This document shows positions 60,732-64,000 of a stretch of 64,000 nt of DNA, one piece after another (position 1 is the first letter of the stretch; every line of letters starts with the position of its first letter). The notes under the pieces were generated by a model that saw only the letters and a program-made list of their open reading frames with translations, was not told the DNA's origin and ran no database searches. The translations under genes were made by a program, and so were the position numbers. Source of the stretch: Gammaproteobacteria bacterium (GTDB lineage: Bacteria > Pseudomonadota > Gammaproteobacteria > Competibacterales > Competibacteraceae); the NCBI GenBank assembly GCA_024235095.1, contig JACKNC010000001.1, positions 1,091,501-1,155,500 on the forward strand. Reading direction: 5' to 3'.

Positions 60732-61244
60732 ATGTACGATATCTTGTTTTATGGAATCGCAATCATTGCGCTGCTACTTAGCAATGCATTGTTTATTATG
60801 TTGGGTTTTATGATAGCCCGACTCCGCTCGCCCATAGCCGAGCAGGAATCGCCTAACGAAACCCCAAGCCTGCATCAAGAGATTAAAAGTGTGTCGCTTT
60901 CGCTGGCAGCGCTCAGTGAGCGATTGGTCAAGCTTGAAATTCAAATTGGCCAGCTCAGGGACCAGGCGGGACAACAAGCATTGCCGCTTAATCGGGGCGA
61001 TGCCGAACAAAAATCCTTCAAGGTAGCGACCAAGCTGGCCCTACAAGGGGCAAGTGCGGATGAGATTGTCGAGCTTTGTGGGTTAACACGCGGCGAGGCG
61101 GATTTAATTTGTATGTTACACTCGAATAATCAAGTCAGTCCGAATGGTGTGGCTAATGGAGATTTTAGATCAAAAAAGGCTTCCAAGATAACAGAGTCTT
61201 ATGATGATGCTCATCAGGAAGTCCCTGATTCTGATCAGGCATAG
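60732..61244 (+). CDS. DUF2802 family protein
   Basis: 170 residues. An N-terminal TM helix (about 6-30), a coiled-coil stretch (50-80, LSLAALSERLVKLEIQIGQLRDQ) and a small HTH-like domain (about 98-128: KLALQGASADEIVELCGLTRGEADLICML) match DUF2802. The family sits at the end of flagellar and chemotaxis clusters in gammaproteobacteria; its function is not established. The last 40 residues are polar and poorly conserved. Confidence 0.8.
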   Translation: MYDILFYGIAIIALLLSNALFIMLGFMIARLRSPIAEQESPNETPSLHQEIKSVSLSLAALSERLVKLEIQIGQLRDQAGQQALPLNRGDAEQKSFKVATKLALQGASADEIVELCGLTRGEADLICMLHSNNQVSPNGVANGDFRSKKASKITESYDDAHQEVPDSDQA

Positions 61245-61294
61245 GAATTTTTGCGTAGCTGTTCAGACTGTCAAAATTCAATGAGTTATCACCT

Positions 61295-61384
61295 CAGGAC
61301 TTTCGCTTGGCTACCATATAAAGTATGGTAATGATCAATAAATATCTATATATAGTAAAAAATAGCCCATAAGCGAAAGTCCTG
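61295..61384. repeat. Large inverted repeat between DUF2802 and fliK genes
   Basis: CAGGACTTTCGCTT (61295-61308) and its exact reverse complement (61371-61384) flank 62 bases that contain an inner hairpin TACCATA / TATGGTA (61312-61318, 61324-61330) and a GGCTA / TAGCC pair. The flanking genes are convergent. It could be a bidirectional terminator, a small RNA or the remnant of a small mobile element. Confidence 0.55.
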
Positions 61385-61426
61385 CACCTGAAAACAAACT
61401 CCTGCATATCGGTATTTGGTGTTACT

Positions 61427-64000
61427 TCATGCGTAGTCGTCGACTGTTCCGGGCAGATTTGTTCGTGGTCGAGATTCAGTTTCATCAGAAGGAAGCTCCG
61501 GATCAGGTTGATGCGCAACCGCTGACCGCCCATCGCGTAAGTTATGCGGCGATTGTTCGCCCGAACCTGCTTGTTGACGAGCAAGCGATTGATCGGACAC
61601 TTGCGCTTGATTTAGCGAAATACCTTGACTGTCCAGCATTTCTCGCAATCGAGGTATCGCGTTTTCAATGGCTTCCCGTACTGCCGCATCATGACAGAAA
61701 AATGTCACGTTAGTCTGATTCTGATGTAACGACATACGCACTTCTAACGGGCCTAGATGTGGTGGATTTATTCTAATCTCTGCTTCCTGCATCCGATTGT
61801 TAACTATCCAGTTCAGCTGGTGGCCCAGTGCTCGTCCCCAATTACTCTGCTGTAAATCGAGGGTTTCCGGGAGCGTTGGTAGCCATGTTGGAGATGGCGT
61901 CTCGGCGGTTCGAGTCGCTGCAACTGGTAAAGCATTATTAGCTAGCGTTGAGGTACCACCCGCAACAGGTACATTGGGTTCCACAGATTGAACATTGACT
62001 ATTTTTGCCGAAATTTCATTGTGATCCAAGACCGCGGATGAAACGATGGCATCGTTATATTGCTGGTCTGTCTGAGCAGTTGCTTCGAATACAGGTAAGT
62101 CACGGTTTATTAAGGATACTTTCCATCCTGTATTTTCAAGGACAGGGTTACTCGTTGGATTTGTTGCTGCTTGCTGTGTCCGCAGCGGACCACTGAACAT
62201 GGTTGTACTTGATGATGCCAGCCGACCTTTGACGGATTGTTTTTCATTATCGTTAGAAGCGCCGCCAGTAAAAGGTTCGGCAAATCGTGTGCGCCTTCGA
62301 GGACGCAGATCTCCTAGAGGCAGTGTTTGTTGGATGACAGTAACATACTCTGTGCCAGCAATATTTATGCGATCGTTTTCAATAGCAAATGCTGTTGTCG
62401 CAGGTGCTGCAGGTATTGGAGATGATACAGTCGTGACCGCGGTCATGGTTGAAGAAGAAACACCAGGCGTAGTTGGGATCGCTGGTGTTGGATTAACGTT
62501 AACTGTAACCCCTGGTATGTCAGGAATCCTTGCAGAGATTACGGACGCTGGCAAAGTCGTGGGCGTCGCGAGCATCGTTGATGCCACAGGAACCGCGACC
62601 GAGGCTGCCGAAACGGGCGAGGTCGCCGGCGGTACTGAAGCGCTCAGCGGCGCTGGGGCTACCGAAACGGGTAAGGTCGCCGGCGGTGCAGGCATTCCTG
62701 GACTCGCGAGAACCGCAGCTGGGGCTACCGAAACAGGCGGGGTCGCCGGCGGTGCAGGCATCCCTGGACTCGTAGGAACCTCAGCCGGGGCTGCCAAAAT
62801 AGGCGAGGTCGCCAAAACGGGTGAGGTCGCCGGCGTTGCAAGCATCGCGGGACTCGCAGGAACCACAGCCGGAGTTGCCGAAACGGGTGAGGTCGCCGGC
62901 GGTGCAAGCATCCCTGGACTCGCGGGAACCACAGCCGGGGCTACCGAAACGGGTAAGGTCGCCGGCGGTGCAGGCATCCCTGGACTCGCGGGAACCACAG
63001 CCGGGACTGCCAAAACAGGCGGGGTCGCCAGGGGTACTGAAGCGCCGCTAAGCGGGGCCGGGGTTGCCAATACGGGCGGGGTTGCCGGCGTCGCGAGACT
63101 CGCAGGACTCGCAGGAACCACAGCCGGGGCTGCCAAAACAGGCGGGGTCGCCGGGAGTACTGAAGCGCCGCTAAGCGGGGCCGGCGTTGCCGGCGTTGCG
63201 GGACTCGCGGGACTCGCAGGAACCACAGCCGGAGTTGCCAAAACGGGCGGGGTCGCCAGCGTTGCGGGACTCGCGGGACTCGCAGGAACCACAGCCGGGG
63301 CTGCCAAAACAGGCGGGGTCGCCAGGGGTACTGAAGCGCCGCTAAGCGGGGCCGGGGTTGCCGGCGTCGTGGGACTCGCAGGACTCGCAGGAACCACAAC
63401 CGGGGCTGCCAAAACGGGTGAGGTGGCCAGAGGTACTGAAGCGCTCAGCGGGGCTGGAGTTACTGAAACAGGCGGAGTCGCCGGCGTTGCGGGACTCGCG
63501 GGACTCGCAGGAACCACAGCCGGAGTTGCCGAAACGGGTGAGGTCGCCAGCGTTGCGGGACTCGCGGGACTCGCAGGAACCTCAGCCGGGGCTGCCAAAA
63601 CAGGCGGGGTCGCCGGGGGTATTGAAGCGCTGAGCGGGGCCGGGGCTATCAAAACGGGTGAGATCGCTGGCGTTGCAGGCATCGCTGGACTCGCAGGAAC
63701 CTCAGCCGGGACTGCCGAAACAGGTGAGGTCGCCGGCGTTGCAGGCATCGCTGGACTCGCAGGAACCTCAGCCGGGGCTGTCGAAACAGGTGAGGTCGCC
63801 GGCGGTGCAGGCATCGCTGGACTCGCAGGAACCTCAGCCGGGACTGCCGAAACAGGTGAGGTCGCCGGGGATACTGAAGCGCCAAGCGAAGCCGAGGCTG
63901 CCGAAACAGGCGGGGTCGCCGGCGGTGCAGGCATCGCTGGACTCGCAGGAACCTCAGCCGGGGCTGTCGAAACAGGTGAGGTCGCCGGCGGTGCAGGCAT
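61427..64000 (-). CDS. fliK: Flagellar hook-length control protein FliK, 3' part, with expanded repeats
   Basis: 857 residues are visible; the start lies beyond the right edge. The C-terminal part is the conserved hook-length switch domain (QSNWGRALGHQLNWIVNNRM, EIRINPPHLGPLEVRMSL and ISLNQAQV), which acts on FlhB to stop hook growth. The rest, from about 62520 on, is a Pro/Ala/Ser/Val/Thr repeat region with a basic unit of 22 residues such as VPASPAMPAPPATSPVSTAP. FliK works as a molecular ruler. Known FliK proteins are about 400-600 residues, so this is far longer. Repeat collapse or expansion in assembly is possible. Confidence 0.85.
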   Translation of the reverse strand: MPAPPATSPVSTAPAEVPASPAMPAPPATPPVSAASASLGASVSPATSPVSAVPAEVPASPAMPAPPATSPVSTAPAEVPASPAMPATPATSPVSAVPAEVPASPAMPATPAISPVLIAPAPLSASIPPATPPVLAAPAEVPASPASPATLATSPVSATPAVVPASPASPATPATPPVSVTPAPLSASVPLATSPVLAAPVVVPASPASPTTPATPAPLSGASVPLATPPVLAAPAVVPASPASPATLATPPVLATPAVVPASPASPATPATPAPLSGASVLPATPPVLAAPAVVPASPASLATPATPPVLATPAPLSGASVPLATPPVLAVPAVVPASPGMPAPPATLPVSVAPAVVPASPGMLAPPATSPVSATPAVVPASPAMLATPATSPVLATSPILAAPAEVPTSPGMPAPPATPPVSVAPAAVLASPGMPAPPATLPVSVAPAPLSASVPPATSPVSAASVAVPVASTMLATPTTLPASVISARIPDIPGVTVNVNPTPAIPTTPGVSSSTMTAVTTVSSPIPAAPATTAFAIENDRINIAGTEYVTVIQQTLPLGDLRPRRRTRFAEPFTGGASNDNEKQSVKGRLASSSTTMFSGPLRTQQAATNPTSNPVLENTGWKVSLINRDLPVFEATAQTDQQYNDAIVSSAVLDHNEISAKIVNVQSVEPNVPVAGGTSTLANNALPVAATRTAETPSPTWLPTLPETLDLQQSNWGRALGHQLNWIVNNRMQEAEIRINPPHLGPLEVRMSLHQNQTNVTFFCHDAAVREAIENAIPRLREMLDSQGISLNQAQVSDQSLARQQAGSGEQSPHNLRDGRSAVAHQPDPELPSDETESRPRTNLPGTVDDYA
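62535..64000 (-). repeat. 66-base tandem repeat array inside fliK
   Basis: About 15 units starting VPASP (or VPTSP, VLASP) are visible. Basic units are 66 bases (22 residues); several are lengthened by an 18-residue insert such as PLSASVPPATSPVLAAPA. All stay in frame. Units toward 64000 are nearly identical, those near 62600 more degenerate, suggesting recent expansion toward the N-terminus. The array continues beyond the window. Confidence 0.85.

Noticed and set aside
62535..64000. Regular repeats read as a CRISPR array
   Set aside because: The units are contiguous, lack unique spacers, stay in one reading frame and belong to fliK.

Overview
The window reads as a chromosomal stretch of a motile, Gram-negative gammaproteobacterium with moderately high GC. 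The order dprA-tsaP / def-fmt-rsmB-(DUF4390)-ntrY-ntrX-trkA with hemF nearby resembles the Pseudomonas-type arrangement. The flagellar block (fliLMNOPQR-flhB-flhA-flhF-flhG-fliA-motCD-DUF2802) is also of the polar-flagellum, FleQ/RpoN type. Gene content suggests a relative of the Competibacter/Contendobacter lineage, but that is an impression and was not tested. No rRNA, tRNA or CRISPR array was seen.

Layout. 1-10.7 kb: DNA uptake and envelope genes (dprA, tsaP) divergent from a translation and two-component operon (def, fmt, rsmB, a DUF4390 gene, ntrY, ntrX, trkA), then a Pcm-like methyltransferase. 10.8-18.4 kb: tolC, an RDD membrane protein, hemF, a zinc-ribbon/TPR protein of unknown role, a pilin, a coiled-coil protein and an HNH nuclease. 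18.7-23.1 kb: the three-gene proton-translocating transhydrogenase and a DegP/MucD-type protease. 23.2-26.0 kb: an AT-rich island with a nucleotidyltransferase divergent from a small secreted-looking protein, a PqqD-like protein and an HprK-related kinase, which looks like the poorly understood 'HPr-rel-A' type of peptide or protein modification system. 26.0-32.0 kb: a thioredoxin-like protein, purU, a patatin-like phospholipase and moaB, then a heat-shock trio (hsp20, cbpA, degQ). 32.0-33.3 kb: an IS630-family element with perfect ends. 33.4-38.9 kb: two tandem DUF4139 proteins, oxyR, and an isocitrate dehydrogenase fused to a CBS-domain pair. 39.1-48.2 kb: a chemotaxis operon (cheA, cheW, mcp, cheY, cheB, cheR, cheX-like, cheY, cheC-like). 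48.4-61.2 kb: flagellar export, switch, regulation and motor genes. 61.4-64 kb: the 3' part of fliK on the other strand, with a huge Pro/Ala repeat region that runs off the window.

How the parts work together. The chemotaxis and flagellar blocks are continuous and on one strand: receptor-kinase signalling would act through CheY on FliM/FliN. FlhF/FlhG set flagellar position and number, FliA drives late genes, and MotC/MotD power the motor. A good sigma-54 promoter match precedes fliL, and another precedes the small secreted-protein gene of the AT-rich island. A sigma-32 promoter match precedes hsp20.

Main points for a second look: the HPr-rel-A-like cassette with its candidate Tat-exported substrate and sigma-54 promoter; the isocitrate dehydrogenase-CBS fusion; the FliK repeat expansion; the IS630 element, whose transposase needs a -1 shift on A7 and whose stop codon is completed by target DNA; and a CheX-like protein that has lost its expected catalytic Asn.
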